A stretch of 64,000 nt of DNA from Syntrophopropionicum propionicicum_A (GTDB lineage Bacteria; Bacillota; Desulfotomaculia; Desulfotomaculales; Pelotomaculaceae), in NCBI RefSeq assembly GCF_048984525.1, contig NZ_JBMGJC010000006.1, positions 1 to 64,000 of the forward strand, read 5' to 3'. A program made the translations under genes and the position numbers. This document shows, piece after piece, positions 49,878 to 58,443 of the stretch (the first letter of the stretch is position 1; each line of letters starts with the position of its first letter). The notes under the pieces are model-generated. The model worked only from the letters and a program-made list of their open reading frames with translations, searched no databases and was not told the DNA's origin.

Positions 49878-51206
49878 CTAATAATTCAGCTGGTATTCGT
49901 CCAGTTCCCACTGGTGTACCTGGGCCTGGAACCTTTCCCACTCCGCTTCCTTGCTGTCCAGGAAACGGCGGGAAATATGTTCTCCCAGGGCGTCCTGGAT
50001 AACCATGTCATCTGTCAGGGCGCGCAGCGCCTCGCTCAGGTTGCGCGGAAGGCCTTCCTTCCTGACGATCTTTATCAGGTCTCTAATTTCCGGGCTGTTC
50101 TCCGGAAATGGCGGCGGAGGCTCTGTCTTCCCTTCCATTCCGCTCAGACCGGCTTCCAACGAGGCCGCCAGGACCAGGTAAGGGTTGCAGGTAGGATCCG
50201 GGCTGCGCAAAATAATTCTGGCGTCGCTGCCACGCTGGGCGGGAACACGGAGCATGGTGCTGCGGTTCTCCTCCGACCACGCTACTAAAACAGGGCTCAG
50301 CCCGTTGGGCAAAAGGCGTTTATAAGAATTGACCAACGGGTTGGCCACAGCGGTAATGGAACCTGCGTGCCTCAGTATGCCGCCTATAAAATGATGGGCT
50401 TGTTGGCTGAGGCCAAGGTGACCGGCATCGTCGTTAAAAGCATTTTCACCGCCGCTCCAGAGGGACAGGTTCAGGTGCATGCCGGAGCCGCTCAGGCTGC
50501 TGACCGGCTTTGGCATAAACGAGGCATGCAGGGCGTGACGCTGCGCCACCGTGCGCACCACAAATTTAAATGTGGCGATTTTGTCGGCAATGGTCAGGGC
50601 GCTGTCTTCCCTGAGATATATTTCGTGCTGCCCGGGGGCCTTCTCGTGATGGGAGGAAGAGATATCAAGCCCCATCTCCTGCAGGGTCAGCACCATGTCA
50701 CGGCGGGCGTTCTCACCCAAATCCACCGGTGAGAGGTCGCAGTATCCCGCCTGGTCATGAGTAACGGTGGTCGGTTTGCCCTCGCTGTCTGTCATGAACA
50801 GGAAAAATTCTATTTGCGCCCCCGCCCGCAGGTCAAATCCCATAGCGGCCGCTCTTTTTAAAACCCTTTTCAGGGCGGAGCGTGAACAGCCGGGAAAATG
50901 GCTGCCGTCCGGCAGACACACGTCGCAGATCAGCCGGGCTACGGAGCCGTCTCTTGGCCGCCAGGGAAATATTTCAAAAGTGTCCGGGTCGGGCAGAAGG
51001 CTTATGTCGCTCTCCCTGTTGCGGACAAACCCCTCTATGGCCGAACTGTCAAACAGGACCTTCCCGTCCAGGGCTCTTTCCAGCTCTTCGATAGTAATAG
51101 CGATATTCTTAAAAGAACCAAGAATATCGGTAAACTGCAGGCGGATAAATTTGACATTGGACTCTCTTGCTTTTTCCAGCACTTCTTCTCTGCTGTCAGT
51201 GCTCAT
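49878..51206 (-). CDS. Glutamine synthetase-like protein GlnA2 (altered metal site)
   Basis: 442 residues, homologous over its full length to GlnA1. SHHEKAPGQHE (E188, E195), E133 and GSGMH are kept, but the second-metal ligands are changed: ELE is Q131-I-E133 and RIELR is RII332LR. Family knowledge says these Glu bind the ATP-side metal, so normal synthetase activity is doubtful. It could be a gamma-glutamyl ligase relative or a regulatory subunit. ATG 51206 follows GGAGG by 8 bases. Leader attenuator at 51225-51280. Confidence 0.88.
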   Translation of the reverse strand: MSTDSREEVLEKARESNVKFIRLQFTDILGSFKNIAITIEELERALDGKVLFDSSAIEGFVRNRESDISLLPDPDTFEIFPWRPRDGSVARLICDVCLPDGSHFPGCSRSALKRVLKRAAAMGFDLRAGAQIEFFLFMTDSEGKPTTVTHDQAGYCDLSPVDLGENARRDMVLTLQEMGLDISSSHHEKAPGQHEIYLREDSALTIADKIATFKFVVRTVAQRHALHASFMPKPVSSLSGSGMHLNLSLWSGGENAFNDDAGHLGLSQQAHHFIGGILRHAGSITAVANPLVNSYKRLLPNGLSPVLVAWSEENRSTMLRVPAQRGSDARIILRSPDPTCNPYLVLAASLEAGLSGMEGKTEPPPPFPENSPEIRDLIKIVRKEGLPRNLSEALRALTDDMVIQDALGEHISRRFLDSKEAEWERFQAQVHQWELDEYQLNY

Positions 51207-51224
51207 AGCCATTACCTCCAAAAC

Positions 51225-51280
51225 AAAAAGCGCCCCGAGAAAACCTTAAAAATAAGGTTTCTCCAGGACGCCGTTGCCCT
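51225..51280 (-). promoter_or_regulatory. glnA2 leader: hexaloop hairpin overlapping a strong terminator
   Basis: Leftwards: AGGGC[AACGGC]GUCCU (51265-51280; loop A1, G4) shares GGCGTCC with the 5' arm of a long terminator (GCGTCC...AAACCTT / AAGGTTTTCTCGGGGCGC, then five T; 51225-51272). The two folds are mutually exclusive. Only one hexaloop hairpin is evident after the likely transcription start. Confidence 0.65.
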
Positions 51281-51313
51281 AGTTATGTTTTTTAGTTTTT
51301 CCTTAATATAAGA

Positions 51314-51342
51314 AGTATAAGCATTTTATCTAAAAATTTCAA
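51314..51342 (-). promoter_or_regulatory. Promoter of glnA2
   Basis: On the minus strand TTGAAA (51337-51342), 17-base spacer, TATACT (51314-51319). Transcription would begin near 51307, giving a leader of about 100 bases. Confidence 0.65.
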
Positions 51343-51395
51343 TCATTATTTTTAAAAATTTGATAATTTTTTTAAATACAAATATATCAATTATA

Positions 51396-52799
51396 TTATT
51401 TATCAGCCAGGTAGGCGTTGATGGCCCTGGCTGCCGTCCGTCCCGCCCCCATGGCCAGGATAACTGTAGCAGCCCCGGTTACCACATCGCCGCCGGCAAA
51501 TATGCCCGGCAGGGAAGTGGCTCCTGTCTCAGGGTCAGCTGTGATATTGCCTTTCCGGTTGCAGGCCAGCCCTTTGGTGGTCCTCGGCACCAGGGGGTTC
51601 GGCCCCTGCCCGATAGCGACCACCACAGTATCCACATCAATGGTAAACTCTGAACCTTTTATCGGCACCGGGCTGCGCCTTCCGGACTCGTCCGGCTCGC
51701 CAAGCTCATACTGCAGGCACTCCATCCCGGTCACCCAGTAGTCGTCATTATATAATATCCTGGTGGGGCTGGTCAGGAAGGCGAACCTGACTCCCTCTTC
51801 CTCCGCGTGCTCCACTTCCTCGTGGCGCGCCGGCAGCTCGTTCCTGGAACGCCGGTAGACAATCCAGGATTCCTCCGCACCCAGCCGCAGGGCCGTACGC
51901 GCCGCGTCCATAGCCACGTTGCCGCCGCCCAGCACCGCCACTTTCCTGCCGATCCGGATCGGCGTGTCATAGCCGGGGAAAAGGTACGCTTTCATTAAAT
52001 TGGTGCGGGTTAAAAATTCGTTGGCGGAGTATACCCCGCACGCGTTTTCGCCGGGTATTCTCATAAAATGGGGCAGGCCGGCGCCGGTCCCGATAAAGGC
52101 GGCGTCAAAGCCATACTCGCCTGTCAATTCGTCAACTGTGGCGAACTTGCCCACCACAGCGTTTACCTGTATATCCACACCAAGCTTTTTCAGGTTTTGC
52201 ACTTCGGCCTGGACCACCGACTTGGGCAGGCGGAATTCCGGAATGCCGTACATCAGCACGCCGCCCGGTATATGCAGCGCCTCAAATACGGTAACTTGAT
52301 AGCCCATTTTGGCCAGGTCTGCCGCACAGGTCAGCCCGGCCGGGCCGGATCCCACGATCGCCACCTTCTTTCCGTTGGAGGGGCTGGTTTCCTGGGGCAG
52401 CACGCCGTTGGCCAGCTCCCAGTCAGCGCAGTAGCGTTCGATGCGGCCGATAGCGACCGGCTCATGTTTCTTTCCGAGAGTGCAGTATTTTTCACACTGG
52501 TTTTCCTGGGGGCAAACCCGGCCGCAAACGGCAGGCAGGGCGTTTTTTTCCTTCAGTTTCTTAATGGCGCCTTTGAAATCCCTCTGGGCGGCCAGCTTGA
52601 TAAAGGCGGGGATGTCGACTTCCACCGGGCAGCCCTGGCTGCAGGGCTCGTTCTTACACTGCAGGCAGCGGCCGGCTTCAGCTACGGCCTCCTCTTCGCT
52701 GTAGCCCAGGGCCACTTCATTGAAGTTCCTGGCCCGCTCAAACGGATCCTGGGCAGGCATCGGATTCTTGTTTGGTATAATTTTGTTCTTTTCAGCCAT
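51396..52799 (-). CDS. nfnB: NfnB / NADPH-dependent glutamate synthase-like subunit
   Basis: 467 residues with N-terminal cysteines for two [4Fe-4S] clusters (CLQCKNEPCSQGCP, CGRVCPQENQCEKYC), an FAD fold (VAIVGSGPAGLTCAADL) and an NADPH fold (VAVLGGGNVAMDAARTAL). With NfnA it forms the electron-bifurcating NADH-dependent reduced ferredoxin:NADP oxidoreductase, which makes NADPH from NADH plus reduced ferredoxin. Homology to GltD explains frequent misannotation as gltA. ATG 52799 lies directly after the nfnA stop. Confidence 0.9.
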   Translation of the reverse strand: MAEKNKIIPNKNPMPAQDPFERARNFNEVALGYSEEEAVAEAGRCLQCKNEPCSQGCPVEVDIPAFIKLAAQRDFKGAIKKLKEKNALPAVCGRVCPQENQCEKYCTLGKKHEPVAIGRIERYCADWELANGVLPQETSPSNGKKVAIVGSGPAGLTCAADLAKMGYQVTVFEALHIPGGVLMYGIPEFRLPKSVVQAEVQNLKKLGVDIQVNAVVGKFATVDELTGEYGFDAAFIGTGAGLPHFMRIPGENACGVYSANEFLTRTNLMKAYLFPGYDTPIRIGRKVAVLGGGNVAMDAARTALRLGAEESWIVYRRSRNELPARHEEVEHAEEEGVRFAFLTSPTRILYNDDYWVTGMECLQYELGEPDESGRRSPVPIKGSEFTIDVDTVVVAIGQGPNPLVPRTTKGLACNRKGNITADPETGATSLPGIFAGGDVVTGAATVILAMGAGRTAARAINAYLADK

Positions 52800-52800
52800 T

Positions 52801-53661
52801 TTATTCACCCCCGCAGCCGCATTCACACTTTTGGGCGCCCTTTTCAATGTACAGATCCAAAGCTGTCTTTTCCTGCGGTTTGTATATTACAGCGCGTCGG
52901 GCCATCTCGTCAAAGTCCACCTGGTGGCCGTCAAATTCCGGCCCGTCCACGCAGGTAAATTTTGTTTCGCCGCCAACGGTAACCCGGCAGCAACCGCACA
53001 TGCCCGTGCCGTCCACCATCAGCGAGTTCAAACTTACGACGGTTTTAAGGTTATATTTTCTGGTCAGGTCTGCCACCGCCCTCATCATGGGCGGCGGGCC
53101 GATAGCTATGCAAAGAGCGATATCGCCTTTCTCTTCAATCACCTCACGCAGCACATCGGTGACAAACCCCCGGCGCACATAAGACCCGTCATCGGTAGTT
53201 ACCCGCAGCTCGCTGCAGGCGTCTCTCATCTTGTCCTCCCAGAAGACAAGCTCACGCGTCCGCGCACCCATAATGCCGATAACTTCGTTCCCAGCTTCTT
53301 TCAAGGCTCTGGCTATCGGATAAACTGGTGCGACGCCCACACCGCCGCCGACACAGACAACCCGGCCATACGTATCGATATGGGAAGGGACGCCAAGGGG
53401 CCCCACGAAGTCCCTGACACAGTCTCCTTCATCCAGCGTGCCCAGTTCCCTGGTAGTCTTGCCCACCTCCTGAAAAACACAGGTGACGGTGCCCTTGCCG
53501 CGGTCAAAATCAGCAATTGTCAGGGGGATCCGCTCACCTTCACCATGGACCCGGAGAATGATAAACTGCCCGGCCCTGGCCTTCCTGGCTACCAGCGGCG
53601 CTTCAATTTCAAAGAGCTTTAAAGACGGCGCCAGGATTTCTTTTTTTAAAACCTTGTACAT
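52801..53661 (-). CDS. nfnA: NfnA / ferredoxin-NADP reductase subunit alpha
   Basis: 286 residues: FAD-binding barrel (RIPLTIADFD), NAD domain (VCVGGGVGVAPVYPIARAL) and a C-terminal [2Fe-2S] site (GTGMCGCCRVTVGGETKFTC), the PyrK/SudB plan. It is the bifurcating-flavin subunit partner of NfnB. The C-terminus is cysteine-rich (CECGCGGE), an unusual extra tail. Its position beside two glutamate-synthase genes suggests NADPH supply for ammonium assimilation. Confidence 0.9.
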   Translation of the reverse strand: MYKVLKKEILAPSLKLFEIEAPLVARKARAGQFIILRVHGEGERIPLTIADFDRGKGTVTCVFQEVGKTTRELGTLDEGDCVRDFVGPLGVPSHIDTYGRVVCVGGGVGVAPVYPIARALKEAGNEVIGIMGARTRELVFWEDKMRDACSELRVTTDDGSYVRRGFVTDVLREVIEEKGDIALCIAIGPPPMMRAVADLTRKYNLKTVVSLNSLMVDGTGMCGCCRVTVGGETKFTCVDGPEFDGHQVDFDEMARRAVIYKPQEKTALDLYIEKGAQKCECGCGGE

Positions 53662-53715
53662 AAGAATTTGAACATCTCCTCCACCGTAAATTATATAAAC
53701 TTTCCACAGTTATAG

Positions 53716-54294
53716 TCATTTTTTCCTCAGCTGAGTTATAATACGGCTGGCGACCACCGCTATAGGGATACAGTTGTCCATACTCAGCTTCTGCAAATAT
53801 TTATACGCTTCTCCTTCAGAAAGCCCCTTGGCCTGTATCAGGAGCCCCTTGGCTTTTTCAACAAGCTTCCTTTCCTCCAGGGCCTTTTTCAGCCTTTTAT
53901 TCTCTTCCATCAATTTTATGTATTTCCTGAAATTATAAATGGCAAGCTCAACAGCGTTAAGCAGCTGAACATCACTTAAAGTTTTGGGAAGGCAGCCAAA
54001 AACCATGATGCCTTTTACTTCCTCAGGCAGGCCTTGTTCATGAGACTCGGTCAGAAGGATTACCGGGGCGGCCCTGTGTTCTTCAATAATTTTAATAATA
54101 TCCATTCCGTGGGCCCCGGGGAGTTTCGGGTCCATGATCACAAGGTCCGGCTCGGTGCGGGAAATCACCTTCAGGACGCTCCGGCTGTCTCCCACCTCGC
54201 CGGTAACCAGGTAACCGGCCTGAACGAGCATTTCTTTTATTTTTTTGCGATAACCTGCGTCAGCATCGGCTATCACAATCCGGGTCCCGAACAT
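53716..54294 (-). CDS. ANTAR-domain response regulator 2
   Basis: 192 residues, paralogous to ANTAR1. Its receiver keeps the phosphoacceptor Asp55 (VIMDPKLPG) and acidic pair (VIADADAGY), followed by a coiled coil and ANTAR domain (LVEKAKGLLIQAKGLSEGEAYKYLQKLSMDNCIPIAVVASRII). It is therefore the one likely to respond to a kinase, perhaps that at 56293-57567. ATG 54294 is used; GTG 54306 is possible. Probably first gene of a unit with nfnAB. Confidence 0.9.
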   Translation of the reverse strand: MFGTRIVIADADAGYRKKIKEMLVQAGYLVTGEVGDSRSVLKVISRTEPDLVIMDPKLPGAHGMDIIKIIEEHRAAPVILLTESHEQGLPEEVKGIMVFGCLPKTLSDVQLLNAVELAIYNFRKYIKLMEENKRLKKALEERKLVEKAKGLLIQAKGLSEGEAYKYLQKLSMDNCIPIAVVASRIITQLRKK

Positions 54295-54922
54295 AGGGAC
54301 GCGCACCTTTCAACAGCAATTTTAAAATGTCAAACAATTTATAACATGTATTTTAACACGGCCTTTTTAAAAAAGATACATAAAAATTGCAGAATAATCA
54401 GATTAAATATGCTGTACGGTACCGCGTCGCGCCTGGTTGTAACCACGCTCCCATAGGGGCTCCTAACCCTTGATTTTATAAACACTATCAAACACCGTAA
54501 TGTGTTTTATTGCTTTTTAATGTATATAAATATGTACAATACAACCTTTAGAGAATTATACCAAAAACCTATTTCCATACTATAAAATTATCAATATTTT
54601 TATAAAAATATTATATTTGAGATAAATGATACATAAATGGAAGTTAAAAGCATCAGAAGATTTTAAATTAAGGGTAGGAAGAAATCCCTTGCTTTCGAAT
54701 TTTAGCTTAATGTTTTTGCATTATGGTTAACTGAACAGGATCGGGAATAGTACCATTTTATAGTAATAGAGGTTATATATTACAAGGACAGTATTTTAGC
54801 CTTGTTTTTTTTAAAAGTATCATTATTTAACTTAAGTTAACATAATTTTTTATGTAGTAATTAAGGCACAACCTTATTTGAAAGATTCATAAAATAATTT
54901 CTCAAAACAAGGGGGTTATGAA
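54295..54922. other. AT-rich divergent intergenic region
   Basis: About 630 bases between leftward ANTAR2 and the rightward ATPase gene. No credible gene or clear operator is visible. Promoters for both directions must lie here. GC-rich inverted segments near 54420-54475 are not followed by T-runs. Confidence 0.5.
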
Positions 54923-56026
54923 GTGTCGAAGGGCAGACTGAGCAAGGTTTTCCCTGGTGGAAATACAGCATATGGTTTTTATTCATTCTACGATTATATT
55001 ATTGAGCCTGATGCAACACGTATTTTTGTAATCAAGGGCGGGCCAGGGGTAGGCAAGTCCACTTTCATGCGCAAAATTGGTGAAGATATGCTGGTAAGGG
55101 GTTATGACGTAGAGTACCACTGTTGCTCTTCCGACAACGGTTCTCTGGATGGGATAGTTATACCTGCAATCCGTGTTGCTTTCCTGGATGGAACAAGTCC
55201 GCACATAGTTGACCCGAAACACCCCGGAGCGGTAGATGAAATTATACATTTGGGAGACCATTGGAATGTGGAAGGATTACAGAACAACAAAAAAGAGATC
55301 CTTGCTACAAACAAAGAGATTGGAAGACTTTTCAGGAGGGCGTATGTCCATTTGGCCGGCGCAAAACTCTTTCTTGATGAGGTGGAAACATACTACACAG
55401 AGAGTAATGCTTTTAATGTAGGGGCTTTTGACAGAATGGTGTTAGATCTAACACACGATATTTTTGAAGGAAAAATTAATTATACAGACAGCCCAAAATC
55501 ACGCCACCTCTTTGCCACGGCAATTACGCCCGATGGTCCTGTAAGCCATCTGGAAACTGTAGTTGGGCATCTTAGCAAACGGTATATCATTAATGGCGAT
55601 GACGGTACCGGCAAAACTACTCTTGTCCGACGCTTAATGGAGGCTTCTCTGGCAAGGGGTTATAACGTTACAGCATTTCACTGCGCTCTTAATCCTAAGG
55701 TAATTGATCACCTTGTAATACACGATCTTAGTATAGCAATTATAAACAATGTTGAGCCGCATATATATAATCCTAAAAAAGATGACGTTATTATCGACAC
55801 TATGACTTGCGTTGATCCAGTTATTAATGAAGCATACCTGGCGGAAAAGGGGACGGCGCGTGGGATGTACCGGCAGTGTATGGAACAGGCGATCTCTTTT
55901 ATCGGCAGGGCTAAAAAGATGCATGACGAAATGGAAAAGTATTACATCCCTCATATGGATTTTAATGCTATAAACCTTCGCAGGGAAGTGATATTATCCA
56001 GGATCTTGGAATTGGCAAACCAATAA
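54923..56026 (+). CDS. Duplicated P-loop ATPase (PRK06851-like)
   Basis: 367 residues containing two P-loop NTPase halves: Walker A GGPGVGKST (about residue 40) and NGDDGTGKTT (about 230), each followed by matching YDVEYHCCSSDNGSLDG and YNVTAFHCALNPKVIDH segments, so the protein arose by internal duplication. This is a conserved clostridial family without assigned function. GTG 54923 follows AGGGGG. Base composition is more AT-rich than its neighbours. Confidence 0.75.
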   Translation: MSKGRLSKVFPGGNTAYGFYSFYDYIIEPDATRIFVIKGGPGVGKSTFMRKIGEDMLVRGYDVEYHCCSSDNGSLDGIVIPAIRVAFLDGTSPHIVDPKHPGAVDEIIHLGDHWNVEGLQNNKKEILATNKEIGRLFRRAYVHLAGAKLFLDEVETYYTESNAFNVGAFDRMVLDLTHDIFEGKINYTDSPKSRHLFATAITPDGPVSHLETVVGHLSKRYIINGDDGTGKTTLVRRLMEASLARGYNVTAFHCALNPKVIDHLVIHDLSIAIINNVEPHIYNPKKDDVIIDTMTCVDPVINEAYLAEKGTARGMYRQCMEQAISFIGRAKKMHDEMEKYYIPHMDFNAINLRREVILSRILELANQ

Positions 56027-56046
56027 AATATGATAACTATTTCCAG

Positions 56047-56071
56047 AAAACCGCCAGCAGGCGGTTTTTTT
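56047..56071 (+). terminator. Terminator of the ATPase gene
   Basis: AAAACCGCC/GGCGGTTTT stem with a tetraloop, running into seven T, about 25 bases after the stop. Confidence 0.9.
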
Positions 56072-56292
56072 ATTTAATTAAAGGCATAATTTAAAGCAAA
56101 TGATTTTGTTTATGTTAATAAAATGGAGGATATTGCAGATTGGTTCACGAATAATAAAAAACTCTGTTATTCGAATTATATATTATACAACCCCATATTT
56201 TTGAATTAATCACGAGTCTTGCTATTATATTAATCGGGCAAAAGGCTTATGCCTTGTCGTGTTATGCCGTCTTATAAGGAGTCAGGTATAAT

Positions 56293-57567
56293 ATGAATAA
56301 AATTTCAAAAATTGATTACCCTTTTGATATTTCAATTAAAATGCTTTACCTGGCCGGTAAAATTCTGCAAGAGCAGGGCAATTTTGAACGTATTCCCAAC
56401 TGGCTTGTGGAAACCATGGGTATTAACAATGCAGCCATGGGAATCAGGATGGAAAAGCACTTTATAGTTTACTTTTCCCAGGCAAACCGGGAAAAAGAAA
56501 AAGGATCTATGGAAGTGCCCGTGGAAACACTCTGGTGCTCACGCCAGGATTCATTTGCCCACAGGGACGTGCCGTGCCTTATTTTGGATTGCCCGGTGCG
56601 GCAGGAGATGGTCTGCAGGAGCAAACTCCCCGGCCTTGATATAATGTGTTTCCCCATGTCCGGCAGGAAAGGCTTTTTAATGGTATGCGGCGAGGCCCTG
56701 CTGCTCAATTCCTTCCCCGTTTCAGAAATACTCAAGGCGATAACCCATATCGTTGCCTGCAGCCTGGATACTATTAACAAAAACAAGAAATCCGCCTCAT
56801 ACTTTCTTCCTTCCGAGGATATGGCTCAAATGTGGTCGGAAATGCTGGCGGGATTGTCCCACGATCTAAGAACACCCCTTTCCTGTATCAAGGGCTATAT
56901 CACAACCCTGATGCGGGAAGACGTTGCCTGGGATCCTGCAGCGGAAAAAGAATTCATGAACATTATTGTTGAGGAAACTGACCACATTGAAAGTCTGATC
57001 GATAATTTGCTGGATTCCTCCACCTTTAGCTGGAAAGGTGAAATGGAACTAAAAAAAGAACTCATTTCGATACCCCAAATAGTAAACAAGGTACTCAAGG
57101 ATCAATCCTACCGCAATAAAAACCATGATTTCATCGTTAATTTCCCGAAAGATTTCCCGCTGGTAGAAGCAGACTCAAACAGAGTTGAGCAGGTGCTGCG
57201 CAACCTGGTGGATAACTCTGTTAAATATTCCAAAGAAGAGACTAAAATTGAAATCAAGGGCAAAGTGACAGCTATTGAGGTTGTTGTCTCGGTCTCTGAC
57301 CAGGGCATCGGCATTAACAGCGAGCATTTGAAATGGCTGTTTGAAAAATTTTTCCGGACAACTGACGGCATCCTGGAAAACAAAAAGGGTATTGGCCTGG
57401 GTCTGCCTTTGGCCCGTCAAATAATCCTCAGCCATGGCGGCAGGATCTGGGCTAAAAGCAAGGTCAACCATGGTACAACTCTTTACTTCACACTGCCCAC
57501 AGGCAAACACACAGATGAACCTGATGACTATCCACAGGGCGGTGGGGAGGTTCAATATGAAACGTAA
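56293..57567 (+). CDS. Sensor histidine kinase with Cys-containing GAF-like domain
   Basis: 424 residues, no transmembrane segment. An N-terminal sensor domain (about 15-165) with a Cys pattern (Cys82, Cys95, Cys100, Cys108; VPCLILDCPVRQEMVC) could bind an Fe-S cluster or metal. The HisKA motif SHDLRTPLS (His190) and HATPase motifs (NLVDNSVKYS, DQGIGI, GIGLGLPLA) follow, close to KdpD-type kinases in its catalytic half. It overlaps its response regulator by 11 bases. Confidence 0.88.
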   Translation: MNKISKIDYPFDISIKMLYLAGKILQEQGNFERIPNWLVETMGINNAAMGIRMEKHFIVYFSQANREKEKGSMEVPVETLWCSRQDSFAHRDVPCLILDCPVRQEMVCRSKLPGLDIMCFPMSGRKGFLMVCGEALLLNSFPVSEILKAITHIVACSLDTINKNKKSASYFLPSEDMAQMWSEMLAGLSHDLRTPLSCIKGYITTLMREDVAWDPAAEKEFMNIIVEETDHIESLIDNLLDSSTFSWKGEMELKKELISIPQIVNKVLKDQSYRNKNHDFIVNFPKDFPLVEADSNRVEQVLRNLVDNSVKYSKEETKIEIKGKVTAIEVVVSVSDQGIGINSEHLKWLFEKFFRTTDGILENKKGIGLGLPLARQIILSHGGRIWAKSKVNHGTTLYFTLPTGKHTDEPDDYPQGGGEVQYET

Positions 57568-58252
57568 AACAATCCTGATCGTGGATGACGAACCCCGCCT
57601 GGTGCGATTGGTTAAAGTAAACCTTCTGGCCAGCGGTTATAACGTCAGCACCGCCTCTGACGGGAAAACCGCCATTGAGATGCTGGAAACAACCAGCTTT
57701 GATCTGATGATTTTAGATATTATGCTGCCCGGCCCTTTTAACGGTTTTGAGGCATGCAAAAGAATCCGTGAATTCTCCGATATCCCGATTATTATGCTTA
57801 CGGGCAGAGCCCGTGAACAGGACCGGATCCGTGGATTCGACGCGGGGGCGGATGATTATATAACCAAGCCCTTTAGCGTCGAGGAATTGCTGCTTCGGGT
57901 CAAAGCGATCCTCAGGAGAGCTCACCCGTCAGAAGAATTTCCAAAGGGCTCAATCTATAAGTTTAGCGATTTGGTGATCAATTTCGCCCAGAGACGAGTC
58001 TTTGTCAGAGGCCGGGAGGTGCGGCTTACCGCTACAGAGTACCAGATCCTGTACCACCTGGGTTGTCACGCGGGAAAGATAATTACACACGAGGACCTGC
58101 TGACCCGGGTGTGGGGCAGCGAATACCGCAACGAGCTCCATTACCTGAGAAACTATATCAGCAGCCTGCGCAAAAAAATTGAAGATGATCCCGGAAACCC
58201 AGTGTACATTATCGGAATCCACGGTATTGGCTACCAGCTGGCATTAGATTGA
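57557..58252 (+). CDS. OmpR/KdpE-family response regulator
   Basis: About 231 residues. Receiver domain with ILIVDDEPRL, phosphoacceptor Asp in LMILDIMLPG, MLTGRA and YITKPFS, then a winged-helix DNA-binding domain (LTATEYQILYHLGCHAGKIITHEDLLTRVWG). ATG 57557 follows GGGGAGG inside the kinase gene. Its position directly ahead of glnA3 and gdhA makes them plausible targets. Confidence 0.93.
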   Translation: MKRKTILIVDDEPRLVRLVKVNLLASGYNVSTASDGKTAIEMLETTSFDLMILDIMLPGPFNGFEACKRIREFSDIPIIMLTGRAREQDRIRGFDAGADDYITKPFSVEELLLRVKAILRRAHPSEEFPKGSIYKFSDLVINFAQRRVFVRGREVRLTATEYQILYHLGCHAGKIITHEDLLTRVWGSEYRNELHYLRNYISSLRKKIEDDPGNPVYIIGIHGIGYQLALD

Positions 58253-58279
58253 TAAATATTATAAAATTTCATAAAAACC

Positions 58280-58315
58280 ACACTCTGCCGAAAAACATGG
58301 CTGGGTGTTTTTTTT
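58280..58315 (+). terminator. Terminator of the kinase/regulator pair
   Basis: ACACTCTGCC/GGCTGGGTGT imperfect stem followed by eight T, 28 bases after the stop. It separates the two-component genes from glnA3. Confidence 0.8.
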
Positions 58316-58443
58316 ATGAAATTTTTATATTTAGGCTGCTGTCTATTATGACTTTTTTATGATAAATCCATTAGATTAAAACAAAAGGGATTCTTGTGTC
58401 CATTTTTAAAGGCACAAAAATAATATTTGTATGGGAGGTAGAA

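Noticed and set aside
51299..51314. UUCUU[AUAUUA]AGGAA as the first hexaloop hairpin of glnA2
   Set aside because: The loop lacks G at position 4 and the hairpin overlaps the predicted -10 element, so it is mostly not transcribed.
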